Shown piece by piece: positions 1-11,639 of a stretch of 28,994 nt of DNA (position 1 is the stretch's first letter; each line of letters opens with the position of its first letter). The translations under genes were made by a program, and so were the position numbers. The DNA is from Liolophura sinensis. Its lineage: Eukaryota; Mollusca; Polyplacophora; Chitonida; Chitonidae. The stretch is taken from assembly GCF_032854445.1 (NCBI RefSeq), contig NW_027018418.1:1-28994 (forward strand). Reading direction: 5' to 3'. Under the pieces are notes generated by a model that was not told where the DNA came from, made no database searches, and saw nothing but the letters and a program-made list of their open reading frames with translations.

Positions 1-82
1 AAAAAAAAACACAAGGTACTTGATACAATCCGCTGTGAAAAGTACAATTGAACACTGACCCACATCAATAAGGTGCCAAAGG
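1..82. repeat. Partial monomer 0 (right end only)
   Basis: Only the last 82 bp of a unit are present, starting inside the A-run and continuing through CAATCCGCTGTG and CATCAATAAGG. The window therefore begins inside the array. Confidence 0.95.
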
Positions 83-631
83 ATGCGCAATTGGGCCAGG
101 CATCTCCAGCTGTTGAAAAATTGCAAATTTCCATGGTTTCCATGGAGTAAGAGCCGTTGCTGGGCACGTGATCTTGACATCATTGATTATTTATTTGTGG
201 CTACAGCCAAAAGTATTGGTCGGAGAGCAACGCGGTTTGCACCATTCGATTTCTCGTCACAAATACGTCGGATTAGCCTCTTATCAGCAGCATTGGAACA
301 GTTTTTCTGCTTTTGGATTTTTGCCTGGTCTTTTGCGAATTGAAATCGGCTACATTAACTATGTACAATCGCGACTGGTCATTACTATATTCAACTTTTC
401 ATTATAAGTTATGTGCCCTTCGGTAGCCCAGACGACGTCAAATCTTTGGGCCAAGCCCATTTAACTCACCCAGCAAATGTCTTACTTCTAAGTCGAAGAC
501 AAACTCAATGTCTTTATCTACATGTAGAAAAACCACACCATTTGTATATAAAAAAAAACAAAAGGTACTTGATACAATCCGCTGTGAAAAGTACAATTGA
601 ACACTGACCCACATAAATAAGGTGCCAAAGG
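83..631. repeat. Monomer 1
   Basis: 549 bp. It carries the perfect 9-bp direct repeat TTTCCATGG twice (128-145), TTATCAG and TTTTTCTGC. One-base losses are seen in the A-run near 262 and the T-run near 333. It shares its markers with monomer 4, 1651 bp downstream. Confidence 0.95.
128..145. repeat. 9-bp direct repeat TTTCCATGG x2
   Basis: Two adjacent perfect copies of TTTCCATGG. Perfect pairs are seen only in monomers 1, 2, 4 and 5. Elsewhere the first copy is TTTCCTTGG or TTTCTATGG, which makes it a convenient class marker. In A units the second copy is TTTCAATGG instead. Confidence 0.85.
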
Positions 632-1181
632 ATGCGCAATTGGGCCAGGCATCTCCAGCTGTTGAAAAATTGCAAATTTCCATGGTTTCCATGGAGTAAG
701 AGCCGTTGCTGGGCACGTGATCTTGACATCATTGATTATTCATTTGTGGCTACAGCCAAAAGTTTGGTCGGAGAGCAACGCGGTTTGCACCATTCGATTT
801 CTCGTCACAAAATACGTTCGGATTAGCCTCTTACCAGCAGCATTGGAACAGTTTTTCGACTTTTGGATTTTTGCCTGGTCTTTTTGCGAATTGAAATCGG
901 CTACATTAACTATGTACAATCGCGACTGGTCATTACTATATTCAACTTTTTATTATAAGTTATGTGCCCTTCGGTAGCCCAGACGGACGTCAAATCTTTG
1001 GGCCAAGCCCATTTACTCACCCAGCAAATGTCTTACTTCTAAGTCGAAGACAAACTCAATGTCTTTATCTACATGTAGAAAACCACACCATTTGTATATA
1101 AAAAAAACACAAGGTACTTGATACAGTCCTGCTGTAAAAAGTACAATTGAACACTGACCCACATCAATAAGGTGCCAAAAG
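632..1181. repeat. Monomer 2, indel-rich
   Basis: 550 bp by compensation. A two-base loss lies near 763, gains near 817, 985 and 1127, and losses near 1012 and 1078. It shares CATAAATAAGG just before its start and TTTTTCGAC with monomer 5. Confidence 0.95.
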
Positions 1182-1733
1182 ATGCGCAATGGGCCAGGCA
1201 TCTCCAGCTGTGAAAAATTGCAAATTTCTATGGTTTCCATGGATTAAGAGCCGTTGCTGGGCACGTGATCTTGACATCATTGATTATTTATTTGTGGCTA
1301 CAGCCAAAAGTACTTGGTCGGAGAGCAACGCGGTTTGCACCATTCGATTTCTCGTCACAAAATACGTCGGATTAGCCTCTTATCAGCAGCATTGGAACAG
1401 TTTTTTCTGCTTTTGGATTTTTGCCTGGTCTTTTTGCGATTGAAATCGGCTACATTAAACTATGTACAATCGCGACTGGTCATTACTATATTCAACTTTT
1501 CATTATAAGTTATGTGCCCTTCGGTAGCCCAGACGACGTCAAATCTTTGGGCCAAGCCCATTTAACTCACCCAGCAAATGTCTTACTTCTAAGTCCGAAG
1601 ACAAACTCAATGTCTTTATCTACATGTAGAAAAAACCACACCATTTGTATATAAAAAAAACAAAAGGTACTTGATACAATCCGCTGTGAAAAGTACAATT
1701 GAACACTGACCCACATCAATAAGGTGCCAAAGG
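1182..1733. repeat. Monomer 3, indel-rich, B-like front
   Basis: It has CTATGG and GATTAAG, the markers of the B class. Eight single-base indels are seen, near 1189, 1211, 1313, 1400, 1438, 1457, 1595 and 1633. This is the most indel-laden unit in the window. Confidence 0.95.
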
Positions 1734-2287
1734 ATGCGCAATTGGGCCAGGCATCTCCAGCTGTTGAAAAATTGCAAATTTCCATGGTTTCCATGGAGTA
1801 AGAGCCGTTGCTGGGCACGTGATTCTTGACATCATTGATTATTTATTTGTGGCTACAGCCAAAAGTATTGGTCGGAGAGCAACGCGGTTTGCACCATTTC
1901 GATTTCTCGTCACAAAATACGTCGGATTAGCCTCTTATCAGCAGCATTGGAACAGTTTTTCTGCTTTTGGATTTTTGCCTGGTCTTTTTGCGAATTGAAA
2001 TCGGCTACATTAACTATGTACAATCGCGACTGGTCATTACTATATTCAACTTTCATTATAAGTTATGTGCCCTTCGGTAGCCCCAGGACGACGTCAAATC
2101 TTTGGGCCAAGCCCATTTAACTCACCCAGCAAATGTCTTACTTCTAAGTCGAAGACAAACTCAATGTCTTTATCTACATGTAGAAAAACCACACCATTTG
2201 TATATAAAAAAAAACAAAAGGTACTTGATACAATCCGCTGTGAAAAGTACAATTGAACACTGACCCACATAAATAAGGTGCCAAAGG
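1734..2287. repeat. Monomer 4, indel-rich
   Basis: 554 bp. It has the CCATGG/GAGTAAG front and TTATCAG/TTTTTCTGC, like monomer 1. Gains lie near 1824, 1900 and 2082 and a loss near 2051. Confidence 0.95.
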
Positions 2288-2836
2288 ATGCGCAATTGGG
2301 CCAGGCATCTCCAGCTGTTGAAAAATTGCAAATTTCCATGGTTTCCATGGAGTAAGAGCCGTTGCTGGCACGTGATCTTGACATCATTGATTATTCATTT
2401 GTGGCTACAGCCAAAAGTATTGGTCGGAGAGCAACGCGGTTTGCACCATTCGGATTTCTCGTCACAAAATACGTCGGATTAGCCTCTTACCAGCAGCATT
2501 GGAACAGTTTTTCGACTTTTGGATTTTTGCCTGGTCTTTTTGCGAATTGAAATCGGCTACATTAACTATGTACAATCGCGACTGGTCATTACTATATTCA
2601 ACTTTTCATTATAAGTTATGTGCCCTTCGGTAGCCCAGACGACGTCAAATCTTTGGGCCAAGCCCATTTAACTCACCCAGGCAAATGTCTTACTTCTAAG
2701 TCGAAGAAAAACTCAATGTCTTTATCTACTGTAGAAAAACCACACCATTTGTATATAAAAAAGCACAAGGTACTTGATACAATCCGCTGTGAAAAGTACA
2801 ATTAAACACTGACCCACATCAATAAGGTGCCAAAGA
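2288..2836. repeat. Monomer 5, indel-rich
   Basis: 549 bp. It is preceded by CATAAATAAGG and has TTTTTCGAC, like monomer 2. Indels lie near 2367, 2451, 2681 and 2729. The last one removes two bases of the CTACATGTAG palindrome. Confidence 0.95.
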
Positions 2837-3388
2837 ATGCGCAATTGGGCCCAGGCATCTCCAGCTGTTGAAAAATTGCAAATTTCCTTGGTTTCCATGG
2901 AGTAAGAACCGTTGCTGGGCACGTGATCTTGACATCATTGATTATTCATTTGTGGCCTACAGCCAAAAGTATTGGTCGGAGAGCAACGCGGTTTGCACCA
3001 TTCGATTTCTCGTCACAAAATACGTCGGATTAGCCTCTTACTAGCAGCATTGGAACAGTTTTTCTACTTTTGGATTTTTGCCTGGTCTTTTTGCGAATTG
3101 AAATCGGCTACATTAACTATGTACAATCGCGACTGGTCATTACTATATTCAACTTTTCATTATAAGTTATGTGCCCTTCGGTAGCCCAGACGACGTCAAA
3201 TCTTTGGGCCAAGCCCATTTAACTCACCCAGCAAATGTCTTACTTCTAAGTCGAAGACAAACTCAATGTCTTTATCTACATGTAGAAAAACCACACCATT
3301 TGTATATAAAAAAAACACAAGGTACTTGATACAATCCGCTGTGAAAAGTACAATTGAACACTGACCCACATCAATAAGGTGCCAAAGG
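2837..3388. repeat. Monomer 6
   Basis: It has CCTTGG, GAGTAAGAACCG and TTACTAG. The GAACCG marker links it to monomers 14 and 17. One-base gains lie near 2851 and 2957. These are the last of the left-end indel cluster. Confidence 0.95.
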
Positions 3389-3939
3389 GTGCGCAATTGG
3401 GCCAGGCATCTCCAGCTGTTGAAAAATTGCAAATTTCCTTGGTTTCCATGGAGTAAGAGCCGTTGCTGGGCACGTGATCTTGACATCATTGATTATTCAT
3501 TTGTGGCTACAGCCAAAAGTATTGGTCGGAGAGCAACGCGGTTTGCACCATTCGATTTCTCGTCACAAAATACGTCGGATTAGCCTCTTACCAGCAGCAT
3601 TGGAACAGTTTTTCTACTTTTGGATTTTTGCCTGTTTTTTTTGCTTATTGAAATCGGGTACATTAACTATGTACAATCGCGAATGGTCATTACTATATTC
3701 AACTTTTCATTATAAGTTATGTGCCCTTCGGTAGCCCAGACGACGTCAAATCTTTGGGCCAAGCCCATTTAACTCACCCAGCAAATGTCTTACTCCTAAG
3801 TCGAAGAAAATCTCAATGTCTTTATCTACATGTAGAAAAACCACACCATTTGTATATCAAAAAAAACACAAGGTACTTGATACAGTCCGCTGTAAAAAGT
3901 ACAATTGAACACTGACCCACATCAATAAGGTGCCAAAAG
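3389..3939. repeat. Monomer 7
   Basis: The phase motif is GTGCGCAATT here instead of ATGCGCAATT. Private changes include an eight-T run with TTGCTTATTG (3633-3650), AAATCGGGTAC and CGCGAATGG. Its right third (TTACTCCTAAG, GAAGAAAATCTC, TATATCAAAA, CAGTCCGCTG) matches that of monomer 9. Confidence 0.95.
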
Positions 3940-4488
3940 ATGCGCAATTGGGCCAGGCATCTCCAGCTGTTGAAAAATTGCAAATTTCTATGGTTTCCAT
4001 GGATTAAGAGCCGTTGCTGGGCACGTGATCTTGACATCATTGATTTTTTATTTGTGGCTACAGCCAAAAGTATTGGTCGGAGAGCAACGCGGTTTGCACC
4101 ATTCGATTTCTTGTCACAAAACACGTCGGATTAGCCTCTTACCAGCAGCATTGGAACAGTTTTTCCACTTTTGGATTTTTGCCTGGTCTTTTTGCGAATT
4201 GAAATCGGCTACATTAACTATGTACAATCGCGACTGGTCATTACTATATTCAACTTTTTATTATAAGTTATGTGCCCTTCGGTAGCCCAGACGACGTCAA
4301 ATCTTTGGGCCAAGCCCATTTAACTCACCCAGCAAATGTCTTACTTCTAAGTCGAAGACAAACTCAATGTCTTTATCTACATGTAGAAAAACCACACCAT
4401 TTGTATATAAAAAAACACAAGGTACTTGATACAGTCTGCTGTAAAAAGTACAATTGAACACTGACCCACATCAATAAGGTGCCAAAAG
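3940..4488. repeat. Monomer 8
   Basis: It has a CTATGG/GATTAAG front, GATTTTTTATT, CTTGTCACAAAACACG and TTTTTATTATAAG. These rare markers occur together only here and in monomer 10, 1100 bp away. Confidence 0.95.
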
Positions 4489-5039
4489 ATGCGCAATTGG
4501 GCCAGGCATCTCCAGCTGTTGAAAAATTGCAAATTTCTATGGTTTCCATGGATTAAGAGCCGTTGCTGGGCACGTGATCTTGACATCATTGATTATTTAT
4601 TTGTGGCTACAGCCAAAAGTATTGGTCGGAGAGCAACGCGGTTTGCACCATTCGATTTCTCGTCACAAAATACGTCGGATTAGCCTCTTATCAGCAGCAT
4701 TGGAACAGTTTTTCTGCTTTTGGATTTTTGCCTGGTCTTTTTGCGAATTGAAATCGGCTACATTAACTATGTACAATCGCGACTGGTCATTACTATATTC
4801 AACTTTTCATTATAAGTTATGTGCCCTTCGGTAGCCCAGACGACGTCAAATCTTTGGGCCAAGCCCATTTAACTCACCCAGCAAATGTCTTACTCCTAAG
4901 TCGAAGAAAATCTCAATGTCTTTATCTACATGTAGAAAAACCACACCATTTGTATATCAAAAAAAACACAAGGTACTTGATACAGTCCGCTGTAAAAAGT
5001 ACAATTGAACACTGACCCACATCAATAAGGTGCCAAAAG
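4489..5039. repeat. Monomer 9
   Basis: It has a CTATGG/GATTAAG front and TTATCAG/TTTTTCTGC. Its right third repeats that of monomer 7 (TTACTCCTAAG, GAAGAAAATCTC, TATATCAAAA). Confidence 0.95.
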
Positions 5040-5588
5040 ATGCGCAATTGGGCCAGGCATCTCCAGCTGTTGAAAAATTGCAAATTTCTATGGTTTCCAT
5101 GGATTAAGAGCCGTTGCTGGGCACGTGATCTTGACATCATTGATTTTTTATTTGTGGCTACAGCCAAACTTATTGGTCGGAGAGCAACGCGGTTTGCACC
5201 ATTCGATTTCTTGTCACAAAACACGTCGGATTAGCCTCTTACCAGCAGCATTGGAACAGTTTTTCCACTTTTGGATTTTTGCCTGGTCTTTTTGCGAATT
5301 GAAATCGGCTACATTAACTATGTACAATCGCGACTGGTCATTACTATATTCAACTTTTTATTATAAGTTATGTGCCCTTCGGTAGCCCAGACGACGTCAA
5401 ATCTTTGGGCCAAGCCCATTTAACTCACCCAGCAAATGTCTTACTTCTAAGTCGAAGACAAACTCAATGTCTTTATCTACATGTAGAAAAACCACACCAT
5501 TTGTATATAAAAAAACACAAGGTACTTGATACAGTCTGCTGTAAAAAGTACAATTGAACACTGACCCACATCAATAAGGTGCCAAAAG
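5040..5588. repeat. Monomer 10
   Basis: Copy of monomer 8 with the private change AAACTTATTGG in place of AAAAGTATTGG near 5165. Confidence 0.95.
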
Positions 5589-6138
5589 ATGCGCAATTGG
5601 GCCAGGCATCTCCAGCTGTTGAAAAATTGCAAATTTCTATGGTTTCCATGGATTAAGAGCCGTTGCTGGGCACGTGATCTTGACATCATTGATTATTCAT
5701 TTGTGGCTACAGCCAAAAGTATTGGTCGGAGAGCAACGCGGTTTGCACCATTCGATTTCTCGTCACAAAATACGTCGGATTAGCCTCTTATCAGCAGCAT
5801 TGGAACAGTTTTTCTGCTTTTGGATTTTTGCCTGGTCTTTTTGCGAATTGAAATCGGCTACATTAACTATGTACAATCGCGACTGGTCATTACTATATTC
5901 AACTTTTCATTATAAGTTATGTGCCCTTCGGTAGCCCAGACGACGTCAAATCTTTGGGCCAAGCCCATTTAACTCACCCAGCAAATGTCTTACTTCTAAG
6001 TCGAAGACAACCTCAATGTCTTTATCTACATGTAGAAAAACCACACCATTTGTATATAAAAAAAACAAAAGGTACTTGATACAATCCGCTGTGAAAAGTA
6101 CAATTGAACACTGACCCACATCAATAAGGTGCCAAAGG
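5589..6138. repeat. Monomer 11
   Basis: The left two thirds match monomer 9 (except TTCATTTG for TTTATTTG). The right third does not: TTACTTCTAAG, GAAGACAACC, ACAAAAGG and CGCTGTG. The 1100-bp duplication ends inside this unit. Confidence 0.95.
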
Positions 6139-6687
6139 ATGCGCAATTGGGCCAGGCATCTCCAGCTGTTGAAAAATTGCAAATTTCCTTGGTTTCCATG
6201 GAGTAAGAGCCGTTGCTGGGCACGTGATCTTGACATCATTGATTATTCATTTGTGGCTACAGCCAAAAGTATTGGTCGGAGAGCAACGCGGTTTGCACCA
6301 TTCGATTTCTCGTCACAAAATACGTCGGATTAGCCTCTTACCAGCAGCATTGGAACAGTTTTCCCACTTTTGGATTTTTGCCTGTTCTTTTTGCTTATTG
6401 AAATCGGCTACATTAACTATGTACAATCGCGACTGGTCATTACTATATTCAACTTTTCATTATAAGTTATGTGCCCTTCGGTAGCCCAGACGACGTCAAA
6501 TCTTTGGGCCAAGCCCATTTAACTCACCCAGCAAATGTCTTACTCCTAAGTCGAAGACAAACTCAATGTCTTTATCTACATGTAGAAAAACCACACCATT
6601 TGTTTATAAAAAAACACAAGGTACTTGATACAGTCTGCTGTAAAAAGTACAATTGAACACTGACCCACATCAATAAGGTGCCAAAAG
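6139..6687. repeat. Monomer 12
   Basis: It has CCTTGG, TTTTCCCAC, GCCTGTTC and TTGCTTATTG. Its right third has TTACTCCTAAG, TTTGTTTATA and CAGTCTGCTG, a tail shared with monomer 19. Confidence 0.95.
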
Positions 6688-7238
6688 ATGCGCAATTGGG
6701 TCAGGCATCTCCAGCTGTTGAAAAATTGCAAATTTCTATGGTTTCCATGGATTAAGAGCCGTTGCTGGGCACGTGATCTTGACATCATTGATTATTCATT
6801 TGTGGCTACAGCCAAAAGTATTGGTCGGAGAGCAACGCGGTTTGCACCATTCGATTTCTCGTCACAAAATACGTCGGATTAGCCTCTTTCCAGCAGCATT
6901 GGAACAGTTTTTCGACTTTTGGATTTTTGCCTGGTCTTTTTGCGAATTGAAATCGGCTACATTAACTATGTACAATCGCGACTGGTCATTACTATATTCA
7001 ACTTTTCATTATAAGTTATGTGCCCTTCGGTAGCCCAGACGACGTCAAATCTTTGGGCCAAGCCCATTTAACTCACCCAGCAAATGTCTTACTTCTAATT
7101 CGAAGAAAAACTCAATGTCTTTATCTACATGTAGAAAAACCACACCATTTGTATATCAAAAAAAACAAAAGGTACTTGATACAATCCGCTGTGAAAAGTA
7201 CAATTGAACACTGACCCACATCAATAAGGTGCCAAAGA
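6688..7238. repeat. Monomer 13
   Basis: It has a CTATGG/GATTAAG front, the private GGGTCAGG, TCTTTCCAGC and TTTTTCGAC. The tail CTTCTAATTCGAAGAA with TATATCAAAA is shared with monomer 16, which marks the left end of the 1651-bp duplication. Confidence 0.95.
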
Positions 7239-7788
7239 ATGCGCAATTGGGCCAGGCATCTCCAGCTGTTGAAAAATTGCAAATTTCCTTGGTTTCCATG
7301 GAGTAAGAACCGTTGCTGGGCACGTGATCTTGACAACATTGATTATTTATTTGTGGCTACAGCCAAAAGTATTGGTCGGAGAGCAACGCGGTTTGCACCA
7401 TTCGATTTCTCGTCACAAAATACGTCGGATTAGCCTCTTACAAGCAGCATTGGAACAGTTTTTCTACTTTTGGATTTTTGCCTGGTCTTTTTGCGAATTG
7501 AAATCGGCTACATTAACTATGTACAATCGCGACTGGTCATTACTATATTCAACTTTTCATTATAAGTTATGTGCCCTTCGGTAGCCCAGACGACGTCAAA
7601 TCTTTGGGCCAAGCCCATTTAACTCACCCAGCAAATGTCTTACTTCTAAGTCGAAGACAAACTCAATGTCTTTATCTACATGTAGAAAAATCACACCATT
7701 TGTATATAAAAAAAACACAAGGTACTTGATACAATCCGCTGTGAAAAGTACAATTGAACACTGACCCACATCAATAAGGTGCCAAAAG
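7239..7788. repeat. Monomer 14
   Basis: It has GAACCG and GACAACATTG, followed by TTACAAG/TTTTTCTAC. First unit of the 3-unit block; its counterpart is monomer 17. Confidence 0.95.
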
Positions 7789-8338
7789 ATGCGCAATTGG
7801 GCCAGGCGTCTCCAGCTGTTGAAAAATTGCAAATTTCTATGGTTTCCATGGATTAAGAGCCGTTGCTGGGCACGTGATCTTGACATCATTGATTATTCAT
7901 TTGTGGCTACAGCCAAAAGTATTGGTCGGAGAGCAACGCGGTTTGCACCATTCGATTTCTCGTCACAAAATACGTCGGATTAGCCTCTTATCAGCAGCAT
8001 TGGAACAGTTTTTCTGCTTTTGGATATTTGCCTGGTCTTTTTGCGAATTGAAATCGGCTACATTAACTATGTACAATCGCGACTGGTCATTACTATATTC
8101 AACTTTTCATTATAAGTTATGTGCCCTTCGGTAGCCCAGACGACGTCAAATCTTTGGGCCAAGCCCATTTAACTCACCCAGCAAATGTCTTACTTCTAAG
8201 TCGAAGACAAACTCAATGTCTTTATCTACATGTAGAAAAACCACACCATTTGTATATAAAAAAAACACAAGGTACTTGCTACAATCCGCTGTGAAAAGTA
8301 CAATTGAACACTGACCCACATCAATAAGGTGCCAAAGG
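7789..8338. repeat. Monomer 15
   Basis: It has CCAGGCGTCTCC, CTATGG/GATTAAG, TTATCAG, GGATATTTGCC and ACTTGCTACAATCC. Counterpart of monomer 18. Confidence 0.95.
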
Positions 8339-8889
8339 ATGCGCAATTGGGCCAGGCATCTCCAGCTGTTGAAAAATTGCAAATTTCCTTGGTTTCCATG
8401 GAGTAAGAGCCGTTGCTGGGCACGTGATCTTGACATCATTGATTATTCATTTGTGGCTACAGCCAAAAGTATTGGTCGGAGAGCAACGTGGTTTGCATCA
8501 TTCGATTTCTCGTCACAAAATACGTCGGATTAGTCTCTTACCAGCAGTATTGGAACAGTTTTCCCACTTTTCGATTTTTGCCTGTTCTTTTTGCTTATTG
8601 AAATCGGCTACATTAACTATGTACAATCGCGACTGGTCATTACTATATTCAACTTTTCATTATAAGTTATGTGCCCTTCGGTAGCCCAGACGACGTCAAA
8701 TCTTTGGGCCAAGCCCATTTAACTCACCCAGCAAATGTCTTACTTCTAATTCGAAGAAAAACTCAATGTCTTTATCTACATGTAGAAAAACCACACCATT
8801 TGTATATCAAAAAAAACAAAAGGTACTTGATACAATCCGCTGTGAAAAGTACAATTGAACACTGACCCACATCAATAAGGTGCCAAAGA
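8339..8889. repeat. Monomer 16
   Basis: It has GCAACGTGG (a C-to-T change in a CpG), TTGCATCATTCG, TTAGTCTC, AGCAGTATTGG and TTTTCGATTTTTG. Its tail matches monomer 13. Confidence 0.95.
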
Positions 8890-9439
8890 ATGCGCAATTG
8901 GGCCAGGCATCTCCAGCTGTTGAAAAATTGCAAATTTCCTTGGTTTCCATGGAGTAAGAACCGTTGCTGGGCACGTGATCTTGACAACATTGATTATTTA
9001 TTTGTGGCTACAGCCAAAAGTATTGGTCGGAGAGCAACGCGGTTTGCACCATTCGATTTCTCGTCACAAAATACGTCGGATTAGCCTCTTACTAGCAGCA
9101 TTGGAACAGTTTTTCGACTTTTGGATTTTTGCCTGGTCTTTTTGCGAATTGAAATCGGCTACATTAACTATGTACAATCGCGACTGGTCATTACTATATT
9201 CAACTTTTCATTATAAGTTATGTGCCCTTCGGTAGCCCAGACGACGTCAAATCTTTGGGCCAAGCCCATTTAACTCACCCAGCAAATGTCTTACTTCTAA
9301 GTCGAAGACAAACTCAATGTCTTTATCTACATGTAGAAAAATCACACCATTTGTATATAAAAAAAACACAAGGTACTTGATACAATCCGCTGTGAAAAGT
9401 ACAATTGAACACTGACCCACATCAATAAGGTGCCAAAAG
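8890..9439. repeat. Monomer 17
   Basis: Second copy of monomer 14 (GAACCG, GACAACATTG). It differs in TTACTAG and TTTTTCGAC where monomer 14 has TTACAAG and TTTTTCTAC. Confidence 0.95.
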
Positions 9440-9989
9440 ATGCGCAATTGGGCCAGGCGTCTCCAGCTGTTGAAAAATTGCAAATTTCTATGGTTTCCAT
9501 GGATTAAGAGCCGTTGCTGGGCACGTGATCTTGACATCATTGATTATTCATTTGTGGCTACAGCCAAAAGTATTGGTCGGAGAGCAACGCGGTTTGCACC
9601 ATTCGATTTCTCGTCACAAAATACGTCGGATTAGCCTCTTATCAGCAGCATTGGAACAGTTTTTCTGCTTTTGGATATTTGCCTGGTCTTTTTGCGAATT
9701 GAAATCGGCTACATTAACTATGTACAATCGCGACTGGTCATTACTATATTCAACTTTTCATTATAAGTTATGTGCCCTTCGGTAGCCCAGACGACGTCAA
9801 ATCTTTGGGCCAAGCCCATTTAACTCACCCAGCAAATGTCTTACTTCTAAGTCGAAGACAAACTCAATGTCTTTATCTACATGTAGAAAAACCACACCAT
9901 TTGTATATAAAAAAAACACAAGGTACTTGCTACAATCCGCTGTGAAAAGTACAATTGAACACTGACCCACATCAATAAGGTGCCAAAGG
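9440..9989. repeat. Monomer 18
   Basis: Second copy of monomer 15, with all its private markers (GGCGTCTCC, GGATATTTGCC, ACTTGCTAC). Confidence 0.95.
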
Positions 9990-10538
9990 ATGCGCAATTG
10001 GGCCAGGCATCTCCAGCTGTTGAAAAATTGCAAATTTCCTTGGTTTCCATGGAGTAAGAGCCGTTGCTGGGCACGTGATCTTGACATCATTGATTATTCA
10101 TTTGTGGCTACAGCCAAAAGTATTGGTCGGAGAGCAACGTGGTTTGCATCATTCGATTTCTCGTCACAAAATACGTCGGATTAGTCTCTTACCAGCAGTA
10201 TTGGAACAGTTTTCCCACTTTTCGATTTTTGCCTGTTCTTTTTGCTTATTGAAATCGGCTACATTAACTATGTACAATCGCGACTGGTCATTACTATATT
10301 CAACTTTTCATTATAAGTTATGTGCCCTTCGGTAGCCCAGACGACGTCAAATCTTTGGGCCAAGCCCATTTAACTCACCCAGCAAATGTCTTACTCCTAA
10401 GTCGAAGACAAACTCAATGTCTTTATCTACATGTAGAAAAACCACACCATTTGTTTATAAAAAAACACAAGGTACTTGATACAGTCTGCTGTAAAAAGTA
10501 CAATTGAACACTGACCCACATCAATAAGGTGCCAAAAG
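9990..10538. repeat. Monomer 19, mosaic
   Basis: The left half copies monomer 16 (GCAACGTGG, TTAGTCTC, TTTTCGATTTTTG). The right third copies monomer 12 (TTACTCCTAAG, TTTGTTTATA, CAGTCTGCTG). The switch lies between about 10250 and 10392. Confidence 0.95.
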
Positions 10539-11089
10539 ATGCGCAATTGGGCCAGGCATCTCCAGCTGTTGAAAAATTGCAAATTTCTATGGTTTCCATG
10601 GATTAAGAGCCGTTGCTGGGCACGTGATCTTGACATCATTGATTATTCATTTGTGGCTACAGCCAAAAGTATTGGTCGGAAAGCAACGCGGTTTGCACCA
10701 TTCGATTTCTCGTCACAAAATACGTCGGATTAGCCTCTTACCAGCAGCATTGGAACAGTTTTTCGACTTTTGGATTTTTGCCTGGTCTTTTTGCGAATTG
10801 AAATCGGCTACATTAACTATGTACAATCGCGACTGGTCATTACTATATTCAACTTTTCATTATAAGTTATGTGCCCTTCGGTAGCCCAGACGACGTCAAA
10901 TCTTTGGGCCAAGCCCATTTAACTCACCCAGCAAATGTCTTACTTCTAAGTCGAAGAAAAACTCAATGTCTTTATCTACATGTAGAAAAACCACACCATT
11001 TGTATATCAAAATAAACACAAGGTACTTGATACAATCCGCTGTGAAAAGTACAATTGAACACTGACCCACATCAATAAGGTGCCAAAGG
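10539..11089. repeat. Monomer 20
   Basis: Its front resembles monomer 13 but with GGGCCAGG, CGGAAAGCAAC and TTACCAG. The tail has TATATCAAAATAAACAC. Confidence 0.95.
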
Positions 11090-11639
11090 ATGCGCAATTG
11101 GGCCAGGCATCTCCAGCTGTTGAAAAATTGCAAATTTCCTTGGTTTCCATGGAGTAAGAGACGTTGCTGGGCACGTGATCTTGACATCATTGATTATTCA
11201 TTTGTGGCTACAGCCAAAAGTATTGGTCGGAGAGCAACGCGGTTTGCACCATTCGATTTCTCGTCACAAAATACGTCGGATTAGCCTCTTACCAGCAGCA
11301 TTGGAACAGTTTTTCTACTTTGGATTTTTGCCAGGTCTTTTTGCGAATTGAAAACGGCTACATTAACTATGTACAATCGCGACTGGTCATTACTATATTC
11401 AACTTTTCATTATAAGTTATGTGCCCTTCGGTAGCCCAGACGACGTCAAATCTTTGGGCCAAGCCCATTTAACTCACCCAGCAAATGTCTTACTTCTAAG
11501 TCGAAGACAAACTCAATGTCTTTATCTACATGTTGAAAAACCACACCATTTGTATATAAAAAAAAACACAAGGTACTTGATACAATCCGCTGTAAAAAGT
11601 ACAATTGAACACTGACCCACATCAATAAGGTGCCAAAGG
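11090..11639. repeat. Monomer 21, type D
   Basis: Leftmost unit with the full D marker set: GAGACG, GCCAGG, GAAAACGG and CATGTTGAAAA. One T or A is lost at TACTTTGGA near 11318. Unlike the other D units it is not followed by an A unit. Confidence 0.95.

Larger units (their letters stand above)
3721..5920. repeat. Segmental duplication, 2 units, period 1100 bp
   Basis: About 3721-4820 and 4821-5920 are two near-identical 1100-bp copies. Shared rare markers include GATTTTTTATT, the ACACG variant of the ATACG site, and TATATCAAAA with CAGTCCGCTG. Seen differences are AAACTTATT in the second copy and TTTATT against TTCATT. The edges are approximate and placed by loss of shared markers. Confidence 0.9.
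7020..10321. repeat. Segmental duplication, 3 units, period 1651 bp
   Basis: About 7020-8670 and 8671-10321 are near-identical copies of a 3-unit block. Each carries GAACCG with GACAACATTG, then GGCGTCTCC with GGATATTTGCC, then GCAACGTGG with TTAGTCTC. The only differences I noted are TTACAAG/TTTTTCTAC against TTACTAG/TTTTTCGAC in the first unit. Confidence 0.92.
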
